Assembly (NCBI RefSeq): GCF_014252955.1
Contig: NZ_JACMIA010000001.1
Location: 2,998,258-3,062,257 of the forward strand
Length of the DNA stretch: 64,000 bases
Source of the DNA: Stappia sp. 28M-7
GTDB taxonomy: Bacteria; Pseudomonadota; Alphaproteobacteria; Rhizobiales; Stappiaceae
Direction of reading: 5' to 3'
Part shown: piece after piece, positions 1 to 9,658 of the stretch
Numbering within the stretch: the first letter of the stretch is position 1
How the letters are laid out: the number at the start of each line of letters is the position of its first letter
The notes under the pieces: generated by a model
The model's database searches: none
Told to the model about the DNA's origin: nothing
The model's input: only the letters and a program-made list of their open reading frames with translations
Program-made: the position numbers and the translations under genes

Positions 1-419
1 ACATGCCGGTCGCCTCGCTGTCCTACGGCCTGCAGAAGCGGGTCGAGCTTGCCCGCGCGTTGGCCATGCGCCCGCGCATCCTGCTGCTCGACGAGCCGGT
101 CGCCGGCATGAACCGCGAGGAAACCGAGGACATGGCCCGCTTCATCCTCGACGTGAAGGAGGAATGGGGCACCACGATCCTGATGGTCGAGCACGACATG
201 GGCATGGTCATGGACATCTCCGACCATGTGGTCGTGCTGAATTTCGGCGAGGTCATCGCCAGCGGCCTGCCGCACGAAGTGCAGGCGGATCCGCATGTGA
301 CGGAAGCCTATCTCGGCAGCGGCGATCCCGCCGCACTGATGGCCCGCCTCAAGGGCGAGGCCGGCGCATCTGGCGGCACTGCCGCTGCAGAGCGCGAAAC
401 GCGCGAGGACGTGGCATGA
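1..419 (+). CDS. LIV-type ABC transporter ATP-binding protein, LivG-like (5' end cut)
   Basis: C-terminal part of a cytoplasmic ATPase that powers a LIV-type (branched-chain amino acid/amide family) importer. The frame is open to the window edge, so the Walker A half lies upstream. What remains starts just before the ABC signature LSYGLQKRVELARAL, followed by Walker B ILLLDEPVAGM and the switch region LMVEHDMGMV. The C-terminal extension of about 35 residues is Ala/Glu-rich. Its TGA overlaps the ATG of the next permease gene (ATGA joint), so the two are translationally coupled. The missing N-terminus is estimated at 120-150 residues from the family length. The family is certain; the substrate is not visible. 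Confidence 0.93.
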   Translation, partial: MPVASLSYGLQKRVELARALAMRPRILLLDEPVAGMNREETEDMARFILDVKEEWGTTILMVEHDMGMVMDISDHVVVLNFGEVIASGLPHEVQADPHVTEAYLGSGDPAALMARLKGEAGASGGTAAAERETREDVA

Positions 420-1297
420 GCGACCTTCTCTTCTTCACCGAGGTGACGCTGGCCGGTCTCGGCTCCGGCGCCCTGCTGTCGCTGACGGCGCTTGCCTTCG
501 TGCTGATCTACAAGGCGACGCGGGTGATCAACCTTGCCGTCGGCGAGCTGTTGATGCTCGGCGGCTACCTCTTCTTCGCCTTCGCCGCCGGTCTCGGCCT
601 TCCGGCCTGGGCGGCGATCCCGCTCGCCATCGCCGGCGGCGGTCTCGTCGGCGCGGTGGTCGAGCGCGGGTTGATCCGTCCGATGCTCGGCGAGAGCCCG
701 ATCGCCGTCTTCATGGTGACGATCGGCCTCGGCTCGGTCCTGGTCGGCCTCGTCGAACTCGTCTGGGGCACCGATCCGCGCGCCCTGCCCGCCTTCATGG
801 GCAATGCGCCGATCTTCATCGGCGAGGCCTATGTCTCGCGCAAGATCGCCATCGCCTTCGCGGTTGCCGCCGTGGTGATCGCGGTCTTTCTCGCCCTTTT
901 CCGCTTCTGGCGCGGCGGCGTCGCGCTGCGGGCGACGGCAACCGACCAGGCCGCGGCGTATTCCTGTGGCATCAACGTGCCGGGCGTCTTCTCGCTCGCC
1001 TGGGTGATCGGCTGCGGCACTGCCGCCGGCGCCGGCGTCCTGCTCGGTTCCATCGGCGGCATCTCGCCGGCCATGGGCGTCTTCGGCCTGTCCGCGCTGG
1101 TCGTGGTCATCGTCGGCGGTCTCGACTCCGTCGCCGGAGCCCTTGTCGGCGGCCTCGTCATCGGCCTCATCGAGGCCTGGGCCGGGACCTATCTCGGCGG
1201 CGAATACAAGCTCGTCACCACATTCGGCCTCCTCCTCGTCGCCTTGATGATCCGTCCCTACGGCTTGTTCGGCACGACAGAAATCGAGCGTCTCTGA
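416..1297 (+). CDS. LIV-type ABC transporter permease, LivH-like
   Basis: Inner-membrane permease of the same importer, 293 residues, the usual LivH length. About eight hydrophobic segments run through the protein, and the family's permease loop appears as ALRATATDQAAAYSCGI near residue 175, followed by the Gly-rich segment VVVIVGGLDSVAGALVGG. The ATG at 416 is chosen because it overlaps the stop of the upstream ATPase; an open frame extends further upstream but has no family similarity. The LivM-like partner begins 1 nt after the stop, so this is one operon. Confidence 0.93.
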   Translation: MSDLLFFTEVTLAGLGSGALLSLTALAFVLIYKATRVINLAVGELLMLGGYLFFAFAAGLGLPAWAAIPLAIAGGGLVGAVVERGLIRPMLGESPIAVFMVTIGLGSVLVGLVELVWGTDPRALPAFMGNAPIFIGEAYVSRKIAIAFAVAAVVIAVFLALFRFWRGGVALRATATDQAAAYSCGINVPGVFSLAWVIGCGTAAGAGVLLGSIGGISPAMGVFGLSALVVVIVGGLDSVAGALVGGLVIGLIEAWAGTYLGGEYKLVTTFGLLLVALMIRPYGLFGTTEIERL

Positions 1298-1298
1298 C

Positions 1299-2342
1299 AT
1301 GCAGATCGGAACCGCCAAGCACAGCTACCAGGCCGACGAGGCGCTGCTGACCACCCGGCCGCAGCGCGTGTGGATGGCCCTGTTCGCCCTGAGCCTTTGC
1401 ATCGCGCCCTTCGTGCTCGACAATTACTGGCTCTATCTCGCCTGCCTCGTGGCCATCAACGTGGCGAGCGCCACCGGCCTCAACATCCTTACCGGCTATA
1501 CAGGCCTCGTCAGCCTCGGCCAGGCCGCCTTCATGGCGGTCGGCGCCTACACGGTCGGCTGGATGCAGCTGAACCTCGGCACGCCCTTCCTGCTGAACCT
1601 CGTCGCCGGCGGCATCATTGCCGCGGCGGTCGGCATCCTGGTCGGCATCCCGAGCCTTCGGGTCAAGGGCCTCTACCTGGCCATCGCCACCATCGCCGCC
1701 TCGTTCATCCTGCATTTCATCTTCGTCAACTGGGAGAGCGTGACCAACGGCAACAGCGGCCTGACGCTGACACCGGCGAGCTTCTTCGGCACGCCGCTGA
1801 CGGACTACTCCCAGCTCTATTTCGTCTTCGTGCCGATCACCGCGCTGATGGTGCTGGGCGCGGCCAATCTCTTCCGCACCCGCGTCGGGCGCGCCTTCAT
1901 CGCCATCCGCGATCGCGACATCTCGGCCGAGGTGCTGGGCATCTCGCTGCTGCGCTACAAGCTGATGAGCTTTGCGATCTCGTCCTTCTATGCGGGCGTT
2001 GCCGGCGGCATGTGGGCCTACTTCTTCCGCGTCGTGACGCCGGAGAGCTTCCCGTTCGTCTATTCGATCTTCTTCCTCGCCGCGATCATCGTCGGCGGCA
2101 TGGGCACGATCCTCGGCGGCATTCTTGGCGCCGTCTTCATGACCCTCGTCCCGGAGCTGCTGCGCTTCGGCATCGACTGGCTCACCCCCGTTCTTCCCAA
2201 TGCGGCGGCGATGCTCTCGCCGGTTCGCACCATCGTTTTCGGCCTCCTCATCGTCGGCTTTCTCATTTTCGAGCCGAAGGGACTTGCCGAAATCGTCCAG
2301 AGATCCCGGCGTTACTTCCATCTCTGGCCCTTCAAGAAGTGA
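1299..2342 (+). CDS. LIV-type ABC transporter permease, LivM-like
   Basis: Second inner-membrane permease of the importer, 347 residues. The LivM landmarks are visible: LNILTGYTGLVSLGQAAFMAVGAY near residue 60-85, the cytoplasmic coupling loop FIAIRDRDISAEVLGI near 200, and IIVGGMGTILGGILGA near 265. It is hydrophobic throughout, with an N-terminal cytoplasmic leader of about 25 residues. The spacing of 1 nt from LivH and 36 nt to the binding-protein start places it in the same transcript. Confidence 0.93.
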   Translation: MQIGTAKHSYQADEALLTTRPQRVWMALFALSLCIAPFVLDNYWLYLACLVAINVASATGLNILTGYTGLVSLGQAAFMAVGAYTVGWMQLNLGTPFLLNLVAGGIIAAAVGILVGIPSLRVKGLYLAIATIAASFILHFIFVNWESVTNGNSGLTLTPASFFGTPLTDYSQLYFVFVPITALMVLGAANLFRTRVGRAFIAIRDRDISAEVLGISLLRYKLMSFAISSFYAGVAGGMWAYFFRVVTPESFPFVYSIFFLAAIIVGGMGTILGGILGAVFMTLVPELLRFGIDWLTPVLPNAAAMLSPVRTIVFGLLIVGFLIFEPKGLAEIVQRSRRYFHLWPFKK

Positions 2343-2378
2343 ATGAACAAAAGTCACGCGATAAAACCGGAGGAAACA

Positions 2379-3548
2379 ATGCTTAGCTTTACCAGGAGAA
2401 CGCTGCTTGCCCTGTCGGCATCGGCAGCCATTGCCACCGCGCTTCCGGCCGTTGCGGCCGACGACATCGTCATCGGCGGCTCGATCCCGCTCACCGGCGT
2501 CTTCGCCTTCGCGGGCGTCGGCATCGAGGCCGGCATGCAGGACTACATCAAGATCGTCAACGAGGCCGGCGGCATCCAGGGCCGCAAGCTGCGCCTCGCC
2601 TACGAGGACACCGGTTACAAGGTCGACGCGTCCGTCGCCGTGTTCAACAAGCTGACCAGCCAGGACGAGATCCACCTCTACTACGGCGACTCCACCGGCT
2701 TCGCGAAGACCATCAACGGCGAGATCGACCGCCGGGGCTCGATGATCATGGCCGGCGCGTCCTTCGCGACCGAGCTGAACGATCCCAAAGCCTTCCCGCA
2801 CCAGTTCATGGCCGGCCCCGACTATTCGGAAATGACCGGCATCCTGCTGGAATACATCGCCAAGGAGAAGCCGGGCGCCCGCATCGTGCTGGTCAACTCG
2901 GACACCGAGTTCGGCCGCGACCCGATCGCCGCCACCAAGGCGCGCGCCGGCGAACTGGGCCTTGAGGTCGTCGAGGAGATCATCACCCCGCCGACCGCCG
3001 TCGACGTCTCCACCGAGGTGCTGAAGCTGCGCCGCGCCCGCCCGGACTACACCATCTTCCACGGCTACGTGCTGGCGCCGCTGCCCGAATTCATGAGCCA
3101 GGCCAAGCAGCTCGGCCTGGAAACCAAGTTCATGGGCACGTTCTGGTCGATGGACTCCAGCATCTGGGCCAAGGTCGGCGAGGCTGCCGACGGCTTCATG
3201 GGCGTCATGCCCTATCGCTACTACTACGACGACGCCGACAACGCGCCGATGATGGACCGCATCCGCGAGATGCGCCCCGAGTACCAGTCGACCCCGTACA
3301 TGCAGGGCTTCCTGACCGCCATGCTGTTCACCGAGGCGGCCAAGCGCACGCTGGAGGCCGGCAAGGAGCTCAACGGCGCCAACCTGAAGGCCGCGCTCAA
3401 CTCCATCGAGAACTTCGACACCGGCGGCATCATCGGCGTGCCGATCTCGATCCCGGGCAACTCGATCCCGGTCGGCCGCATCTACCGTTACGACGCCAGC
3501 GCTCAGCAGATGAAGCCGGCGTCCGACTGGATCAGCGTTCAGGAGTAA
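2379..3548 (+). CDS. LIV-type ABC transporter periplasmic substrate-binding protein
   Basis: Periplasmic binding protein (type 1 fold), 389 residues, that delivers the solute to the adjoining permeases. The start at 2379 is preferred to the longer frame from 2343 because GGAGG at 2369-2373 sits 5 nt upstream and the product then opens with a typical Sec signal peptide, MLSFTRRTLLALSASAAIA, ending near AVAAD. The mature protein begins DDIVIGGSIPLTGVFAFAG, the classical N-terminal strand of the family. It lies between LivM-like and LivF-like genes. The ligand cannot be read from sequence; the linked acyl-CoA synthetase suggests an organic acid rather than an amino acid (inference). Confidence 0.93.
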   Translation: MLSFTRRTLLALSASAAIATALPAVAADDIVIGGSIPLTGVFAFAGVGIEAGMQDYIKIVNEAGGIQGRKLRLAYEDTGYKVDASVAVFNKLTSQDEIHLYYGDSTGFAKTINGEIDRRGSMIMAGASFATELNDPKAFPHQFMAGPDYSEMTGILLEYIAKEKPGARIVLVNSDTEFGRDPIAATKARAGELGLEVVEEIITPPTAVDVSTEVLKLRRARPDYTIFHGYVLAPLPEFMSQAKQLGLETKFMGTFWSMDSSIWAKVGEAADGFMGVMPYRYYYDDADNAPMMDRIREMRPEYQSTPYMQGFLTAMLFTEAAKRTLEAGKELNGANLKAALNSIENFDTGGIIGVPISIPGNSIPVGRIYRYDASAQQMKPASDWISVQE

Positions 3549-3553
3549 GTGAG

Positions 3554-4363
<810 letters not shown>

Positions 4364-4374
4364 GGCGAGACGAC

Positions 4375-6180
4375 ATGGCCGACTTTCCCCAACTCACCCT
4401 GCCACAGATGCTGCGCGCCCATGCCGAGGCGACACCCGACCGGGTGGCCGTCCTGCAGAAGGATTTCGGCATCTGGAATCCCCTCACCTGGCGCCAGTAT
4501 CACGAGCGTGCCTGCGATGTCGGCGAGGGCCTGCTGGCGCTCGGGCTCGGCGAAAGCGGCCATGTCGCCATCCTGTCCGAGAACCGGGTGGAGTGGGTGC
4601 TGGCGCAACTCGGCGTCAATGTCGTCGGCGGCGTCGCCATCGGCGTCTATCCGACCAGCCCGGCCAACGAGGTCGGCTATGTGCTGGAGCATTCCGACAG
4701 CGAGATCATCGTCTGCGAGGACCAGGAGCAGCTCGACAAGGTGATCGAGGTGCGCGACCAGTTGCCGAAGCTGCGCCGCGTCGTCGTCATCGAGACCAAG
4801 GGCCTGCGCGGCTATTCGGAGGACTTCGTGATCTCCTTCGCCGCCATGGAGGCGATGGGGCACGCGCGCCGTGCCAAGGCGCCCGGTCCCGAACGCAGCG
4901 CCTCCGCCGATCGCGGCCTCGATGACATCGCCCTGATGATCTACACCTCGGGTTCGACCGGAAAGCCGAAGGGCGCGATGCTGTCCTATCGCAACCTGCG
5001 CGCCCAGGCGATCGCGATCGCCGACCGCATCGATCTCGACGCCGAGACCGTGCACCTCTCCTACCTGCCGCTCTGCCACGTTGCCGAGCAGATGGTCACG
5101 GTGATGGCGCCGATCTACCTCGGCTCGCGGATCTGCTTCGGCGAGTCCCTGCGCACCGTCCAGGAGGACCTGCGCGAGGTCGCCCCCTCCTCCTTCCTCG
5201 GCGTGCCGCGGATCTGGGAGAAGCTGCATTCCTCGATCCATATCCGCATGCTGGAGGCCGGCGGCTACCGACGGGCGCTCTACGAATGGGCCTATCGCGC
5301 CTGCGAGCCCTTCGCCGAAAAGTCCCGAGCCGAGCGCAGCGTGAGCGAGCGGATCACCTTCGCGCTCTGCTACCTGTTGGTCTTCCGCGCGCTGCAAAAT
5401 TATATCGGCCTGCGCCGGACCCATATCGCCATGACGGGCGCCGCGCCCATCTCCCCGCGCATCGTCCGCTTCTTCCGCACCATCGGTGTGCCGCTGGTCG
5501 AGGTCTACGGCATGACGGAATCGAGCGGCGTCGCCCTCGGCCAGACGCTGGACCGCCTCATTCCGGGGTCGGTCGGCCCGGCCGCCAAGGGCGTCGAGGC
5601 GCGCGTCGGCGAACACGGCGAGCTGCAGCTGAAGGGCGATACCGTCTTCGTCGGCTACTACAAGAACCCGGCCGCCACCGAGAGTTCGCTGCGCGACGGC
5701 TGGCTCCACACCGGCGACGTAGTCGAGGTGGAGAACGGCGAGTTCCGCATCGTCGACCGCCTCAAGGACATCATGATCACCGCCGGCGGCAAGAACCTCA
5801 GCCCCTCGGAGATCGAGAACACGGTCAAGGGCAGCCCCTACATCAAGGAATGCATCGTCATCGGCGAGGCCCGCAAATACGTGGCGGCGCTCATCCAGAT
5901 CGACTTCGAGACCGTCGCCAAATGGGCGGAGGAGAAGGGCCTGTCCTACACCAACTTCCGCAGCCTTGCCGAGAACGCGGCGGTGCGTGAGCTGGTCGAC
6001 ACGGAGATCCGCGCCGCCAACGACCAGCTGGCCCAGGTCTCCCACATCCGCCGCTTCCACCTGCTGACCAAGGAGCTGGACCACGACGACGACGAGGTCA
6101 CCGCGACCATGAAGGTGCGTCGCTCCAGCATCCAGACCAAGTATGCGGGCGAGATCGCCAGCCTCTATCCGACCGGCTGA
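4375..6180 (+). CDS. AMP-dependent acyl-CoA synthetase (long-chain type)
   Basis: ANL-superfamily ligase of 601 residues that converts a carboxylic acid, ATP and CoA to the acyl-CoA, AMP and PPi. The P-loop is IYTSGSTGKPKGAM near residue 188; VEVYGMTESSG (A5) lies near 380, LHTGDVVEV (A7) near 445, and the hinge motif RLKDIMITAGGKNLSPSEIE near 465. Length and motifs fit the FadD15/long-chain-like branch rather than acetyl-CoA synthetase. Placed directly after a LIV importer and before thiolase and hydratase genes, it most likely activates the imported acid. The true chain length or ring structure of the substrate is unknown. Confidence 0.9.
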   Translation: MADFPQLTLPQMLRAHAEATPDRVAVLQKDFGIWNPLTWRQYHERACDVGEGLLALGLGESGHVAILSENRVEWVLAQLGVNVVGGVAIGVYPTSPANEVGYVLEHSDSEIIVCEDQEQLDKVIEVRDQLPKLRRVVVIETKGLRGYSEDFVISFAAMEAMGHARRAKAPGPERSASADRGLDDIALMIYTSGSTGKPKGAMLSYRNLRAQAIAIADRIDLDAETVHLSYLPLCHVAEQMVTVMAPIYLGSRICFGESLRTVQEDLREVAPSSFLGVPRIWEKLHSSIHIRMLEAGGYRRALYEWAYRACEPFAEKSRAERSVSERITFALCYLLVFRALQNYIGLRRTHIAMTGAAPISPRIVRFFRTIGVPLVEVYGMTESSGVALGQTLDRLIPGSVGPAAKGVEARVGEHGELQLKGDTVFVGYYKNPAATESSLRDGWLHTGDVVEVENGEFRIVDRLKDIMITAGGKNLSPSEIENTVKGSPYIKECIVIGEARKYVAALIQIDFETVAKWAEEKGLSYTNFRSLAENAAVRELVDTEIRAANDQLAQVSHIRRFHLLTKELDHDDDEVTATMKVRRSSIQTKYAGEIASLYPTG

Positions 6181-6221
6181 CGCCTCCCCGCCCCGGATCC
6201 AACGGAGCCCGACACCCCGAC

Positions 6222-7430
6222 ATGCCCGACGCCCTGATCTACGACCACCTGCGCACGCCGCGCGGCAGGGGAAAGCCGGACGGCGCCCTGCACGAGGTGA
6301 CGCCGATCCGCCTCGCCACCACCGTCCTGGAGGCGGTGCGCGAGCGCAACGCGCTGGACACGGCCCTTGTCGACGACGTGGTGATGGGCATCGTCATGCC
6401 CGTCGGCGAACAGGGCCAGTGCCTACCGCGCGTTGCCGCCATCGCCGCCGGCTATGCGGAAGAGACCGCGGGCGTCCAGATCAACCGCTTCTGCGCCTCG
6501 GGGCTCGAGGCCTGCAACATGGCCGCCGCCAAGGTGATGGCCGGCCAGGCCGACATGATGGTCGCCGGGGGCGTCGAATCCATGTCGCGCATCCCGATCC
6601 TTTCCGACGGCGGCGCCTGGGGCGCCGACCCGCAGGTCGCGGCCGCCACCACCTTCGTGCCGCAGGGCATTTCCGCCGATCTCATCGCCACCAAATGGGG
6701 CTACTCCCGCGAACAGCTCGACGCCTATGCGGTGGAAAGCCACCGCCGCGCCGCACAGGCCTGGTCGCAGGACCGCTTCGCCCGCAGCATCGTTCCCGTG
6801 CGCGACCGGGTCGGCGAGGTGCTGCTCGCCCGCGACGAGACCATTCGCGGCAATTCCACCGTCGAGGACCTTGGCCGGTTGAAGCCGTCCTTCGCCGGGC
6901 TCGGCGAAAAGGCCGGCTTCGACGCGGTGGCGCTGGAGCGCTATCCCGGCTTTGCCGAAATCCGCCACGTCCACCATGCCGGCAATTCGTCCGGCATCGT
7001 CGACGGCGCCTCGGCCGTGCTGCTCGGCACGCGCGAGGCGGGAGCGCGCGCCGGCCTGGTCCCGCGTGCCCGCATCCGCGCCTTCGCCGAAATCGGCTCC
7101 GAGCCGACCATGATGCTCACAGCGCCTTCCTTTGCGGCGGAAAAGGCGCTGAAGCGGGCCGGCATGACCGCCGCCGACATCGATCTTTTCGAGATCAACG
7201 AGGCCTTCGCGGCCGTCGCCATGCGCTTCATCGAGGCGCTCGACCTCGACCCGGAGATCGTCAACGTCAACGGAGGCGCCATCGCCATGGGCCACCCGCT
7301 GGGGGCAACCGGTGCGATGATCCTCGGCACCGCGCTGGACGAGCTGGAGCGGACGGATCGCCAGACCGCCCTCGTCACCCTGTGCGTGGGCGCCGGCATG
7401 GGCGTGGCCACCATCATCGAGCGGATCTGA
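6222..7430 (+). CDS. Acetyl-CoA C-acyltransferase (thiolase)
   Basis: Thiolase of 402 residues, the usual length, that catalyses the last step of beta-oxidation (3-ketoacyl-CoA plus CoA to acyl-CoA and acetyl-CoA). Catalytic features seen: the nucleophilic Cys91 in INRFCASGLEACN, the NEAFAAVAMRF segment, the GGAIAMGHPLGATGA histidine box, and the second Cys in LVTLCVGAGMG. All three catalytic motifs are intact, so the enzyme should be active. It is 41 nt after the acyl-CoA synthetase and 11 nt before a FadB-like gene, in one beta-oxidation operon. Confidence 0.93.
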   Translation: MPDALIYDHLRTPRGRGKPDGALHEVTPIRLATTVLEAVRERNALDTALVDDVVMGIVMPVGEQGQCLPRVAAIAAGYAEETAGVQINRFCASGLEACNMAAAKVMAGQADMMVAGGVESMSRIPILSDGGAWGADPQVAAATTFVPQGISADLIATKWGYSREQLDAYAVESHRRAAQAWSQDRFARSIVPVRDRVGEVLLARDETIRGNSTVEDLGRLKPSFAGLGEKAGFDAVALERYPGFAEIRHVHHAGNSSGIVDGASAVLLGTREAGARAGLVPRARIRAFAEIGSEPTMMLTAPSFAAEKALKRAGMTAADIDLFEINEAFAAVAMRFIEALDLDPEIVNVNGGAIAMGHPLGATGAMILGTALDELERTDRQTALVTLCVGAGMGVATIIERI

Positions 7431-7441
7431 GGAGAGGCTCC

Positions 7442-8833
7442 ATGCTGACAAGCGAGATCGATAGCGGCGGCATCGCCCTTCTCACCATCGACATGCCGGG
7501 CCGCTCGATGAATGTCATCGACTGGGCGTTCACCGAGGCCCTGCGCGAGGAGATCGCTCGGCTCACCGCCGATCCGCAGGTTACCGGCATCATCGTCGCG
7601 TCCGGCAAGGACAGCTTCATCGCCGGCGCCGACCTTGCGATCATGAACGGCATGACCGGTCCGGGCACCTCGCCGGCCACCGCATCCGAGCGCATTCGCG
7701 CCATGACCGATGCCTTCCGCGCGCTGGAGACCTGCGGCAAGCCGGTCGTTGCAGCGGCCAGCGGCACCGCGCTCGGCGGCGGGCTGGAGCTGATGCTCGC
7801 CTGCCACCACCGGATCGCCGCGCGCAATCCCAAGGCCGTCTTCGGCCTGCCCGAGGTCACGCTCGGCATCCTGCCGGGCGCCGGCGGCACCCAGCGCCTG
7901 CCCCGCGTCATCGGCATCGAGGCGGCCCTGCCCCTGCTGCTGGAGGGGCGCCGCCTGTCCTCCGACGAGGCCCTGTCGCTCGGCATTCTCGACGAGATGG
8001 CCGAACCGGACGATCTGGTCGCCGCGGCACGGCGCGCGCTCACCGAAGGCCGGGTTTCAGCCGCCGCCCCGTGGGACGCCAGGGGCTTCGCCCCGCCGGG
8101 TCCGCCCGTGACCTCCGAGGCCGCATCGAACGTCTTCCTCTTCGCCAATGCAAAGGTTCGCGCAAGCGGCCACCGCAACTATCCCGCGCTGGAGGCAATC
8201 CTCTCCTGCGTCTACGAGGGTCTGCGGCTGCCCATCGACAAGGCGCTCAAGGTGGAGCGCCAGTATTTCGGCCATCTCGTCCACGGCGATGTCGCGCAGG
8301 CGATGATCCGCACCCAGTTCTTCGCCCGCCAGGCGCTGGCCCGCGAGGGACGGGCGCGCGCGGACAAGGACGGCCCCCTTGCCAACGCCTGCCGAAACGC
8401 GCTCGACGCCGAGGCGCTTCGCATGCAGGCTGAGGGCATGAGTCCCGCCTTCATCCGCAATGCCGCCGAGGCTGTCGGCCTGTCCGCCCTGCCCGCCTTG
8501 CCGACCGATGCCCCCCTTGCGGCCACCGACGATGCGAGCGCGCGCGCGGCCCTGCGCCCCGCCGGCATGCGGCTGCTGCGCGCCATGGCCCTTGCTGCCG
8601 CCGCAACGCTCGACCGAGGCGACGTCGCCTCGGCGCTGGAGGCCGATGTCCACGCCATCGACGCGGCCGGCTTTCCCGTGTGGACCGGCGGGCCACTGAG
8701 CCTGATCGACACGCAAGGAGCGGCGGAATTCGTCGCGGCCTGCCGTGTCGACAAGCTGGAGGTCCCGGTCGGCCTTGCCGCCATGGCCCGGGACGGCAGC
8801 CGGTTCCATTCCACGAAGGAGGCCGCCGCATGA
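7442..8833 (+). CDS. FadB/FadJ-like enoyl-CoA hydratase lacking the NAD-binding domain
   Basis: The protein has 463 residues against about 700-730 for the bifunctional FadB/FadJ. Residues 1 to about 190 form a crotonase domain with the oxyanion segment GTALGGGLELMLACHHRIA and GLPEVTLGILPGAGGT; both catalytic glutamates (GGGLE and LPE) are present. The linker helix region typical of FadB follows (KVRASGHRNYPAL, IDKALKVERQYFGHLV). The Rossmann segment (GxGxxG) is absent. The last 130 residues resemble the C-terminal dehydrogenase domain (EGMSPAFIRNAAEAVG, GFPVWTGGPLSLIDTQG). Hydratase activity is likely and dehydrogenase activity is not. The start at 7442 follows the GAGG at 7430-7433. The next gene overlaps it by ATGA. 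Confidence 0.85.
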   Translation: MLTSEIDSGGIALLTIDMPGRSMNVIDWAFTEALREEIARLTADPQVTGIIVASGKDSFIAGADLAIMNGMTGPGTSPATASERIRAMTDAFRALETCGKPVVAAASGTALGGGLELMLACHHRIAARNPKAVFGLPEVTLGILPGAGGTQRLPRVIGIEAALPLLLEGRRLSSDEALSLGILDEMAEPDDLVAAARRALTEGRVSAAAPWDARGFAPPGPPVTSEAASNVFLFANAKVRASGHRNYPALEAILSCVYEGLRLPIDKALKVERQYFGHLVHGDVAQAMIRTQFFARQALAREGRARADKDGPLANACRNALDAEALRMQAEGMSPAFIRNAAEAVGLSALPALPTDAPLAATDDASARAALRPAGMRLLRAMALAAAATLDRGDVASALEADVHAIDAAGFPVWTGGPLSLIDTQGAAEFVAACRVDKLEVPVGLAAMARDGSRFHSTKEAAA

Positions 8834-9624
8834 GCGACGAACCGGTTCTTGCCGAGATCGATGCCGCAACCGGCATCGCCACCATCACCATCAACCGGCC
8901 GAAGGTGCTGAACGCGCTCGACGTGCCGACGGCGCGTGCCTTCCTGCAGGCGGTGCGCAAGGTCACAACGACCAAGGGCGTTCGCTGCATCGTCCTTTCC
9001 GGTACAGGCCGCGCCTTCGTCGCCGGCGGCGATGTCGCGGCTTTCGGCACCGACCCGGACCGCGCTGCAGAGGTCGTCCACGACCTGCTTGATGCCCTGC
9101 ATCCTGCCCTGACGGCCTTGCGAGAATCCCCCGCCCCGGTGATCGCGGCCGTGCGCGGCGTGGCGGCCGGCGCCGGCTTCAGCCTGGTGCTTGGCGCCGA
9201 TCTCGTGGTCGCCGAGGCCGGCGCGCGCTTTGTCGTCGCCTATGATCGCATCGGCGCCTCGCCCGACTGCGGCGGCACATGGGCGCTGCCGCGCAAGGTC
9301 GGCCGGGCCAAGGCGATGGAACTGCTGCTGCTCGGCGATGCCCTGAGCGCGGAGGAGGCCCACGCGGCGGGCATCGTCAACAAGGTGGTGCCGGCAGAAG
9401 ACCTCGACGCCGAGACCCTCGCCCTGGCAATGCGCGTTGCCAGCGGCCCGACACAGGCGCAGGGTGCGGTCCGCGCCCTCGTCGACGGCGCGCTGGACCG
9501 TCCCTTCGCCGCCCATCTGGAGGCCGAACGCGCCTCCTTCATCCGCATGACCGGGACCCGCGATTTCCGCGAGGGCGTCTCGGCATTCCTCGAAAAGCGC
9601 CAGCCGCAGTTCCGCGGCGAGTGA
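8830..9624 (+). CDS. Enoyl-CoA hydratase/isomerase family protein
   Basis: Stand-alone crotonase of 264 residues. N-terminal ITINRPKVLNALD and the oxyanion-hole regions AFVAGGDVAAF and GVAAGAGFSLVLGADLVVAE are clear. At the position of the first catalytic glutamate the sequence reads GAGFSL rather than GGGxE, and the second region reads YDRIGASPDCGGTWALPRKVG with Asp in place of the usual Glu. It may therefore be an isomerase or another crotonase reaction rather than a standard hydratase. It starts inside the stop codon of the FadB-like gene, so the two are translationally coupled. Confidence 0.88.
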   Translation: MSDEPVLAEIDAATGIATITINRPKVLNALDVPTARAFLQAVRKVTTTKGVRCIVLSGTGRAFVAGGDVAAFGTDPDRAAEVVHDLLDALHPALTALRESPAPVIAAVRGVAAGAGFSLVLGADLVVAEAGARFVVAYDRIGASPDCGGTWALPRKVGRAKAMELLLLGDALSAEEAHAAGIVNKVVPAEDLDAETLALAMRVASGPTQAQGAVRALVDGALDRPFAAHLEAERASFIRMTGTRDFREGVSAFLEKRQPQFRGE

Positions 9625-9658
9625 CCGGCACGCCCGGCAGATACCGGAGGGATCCCGC

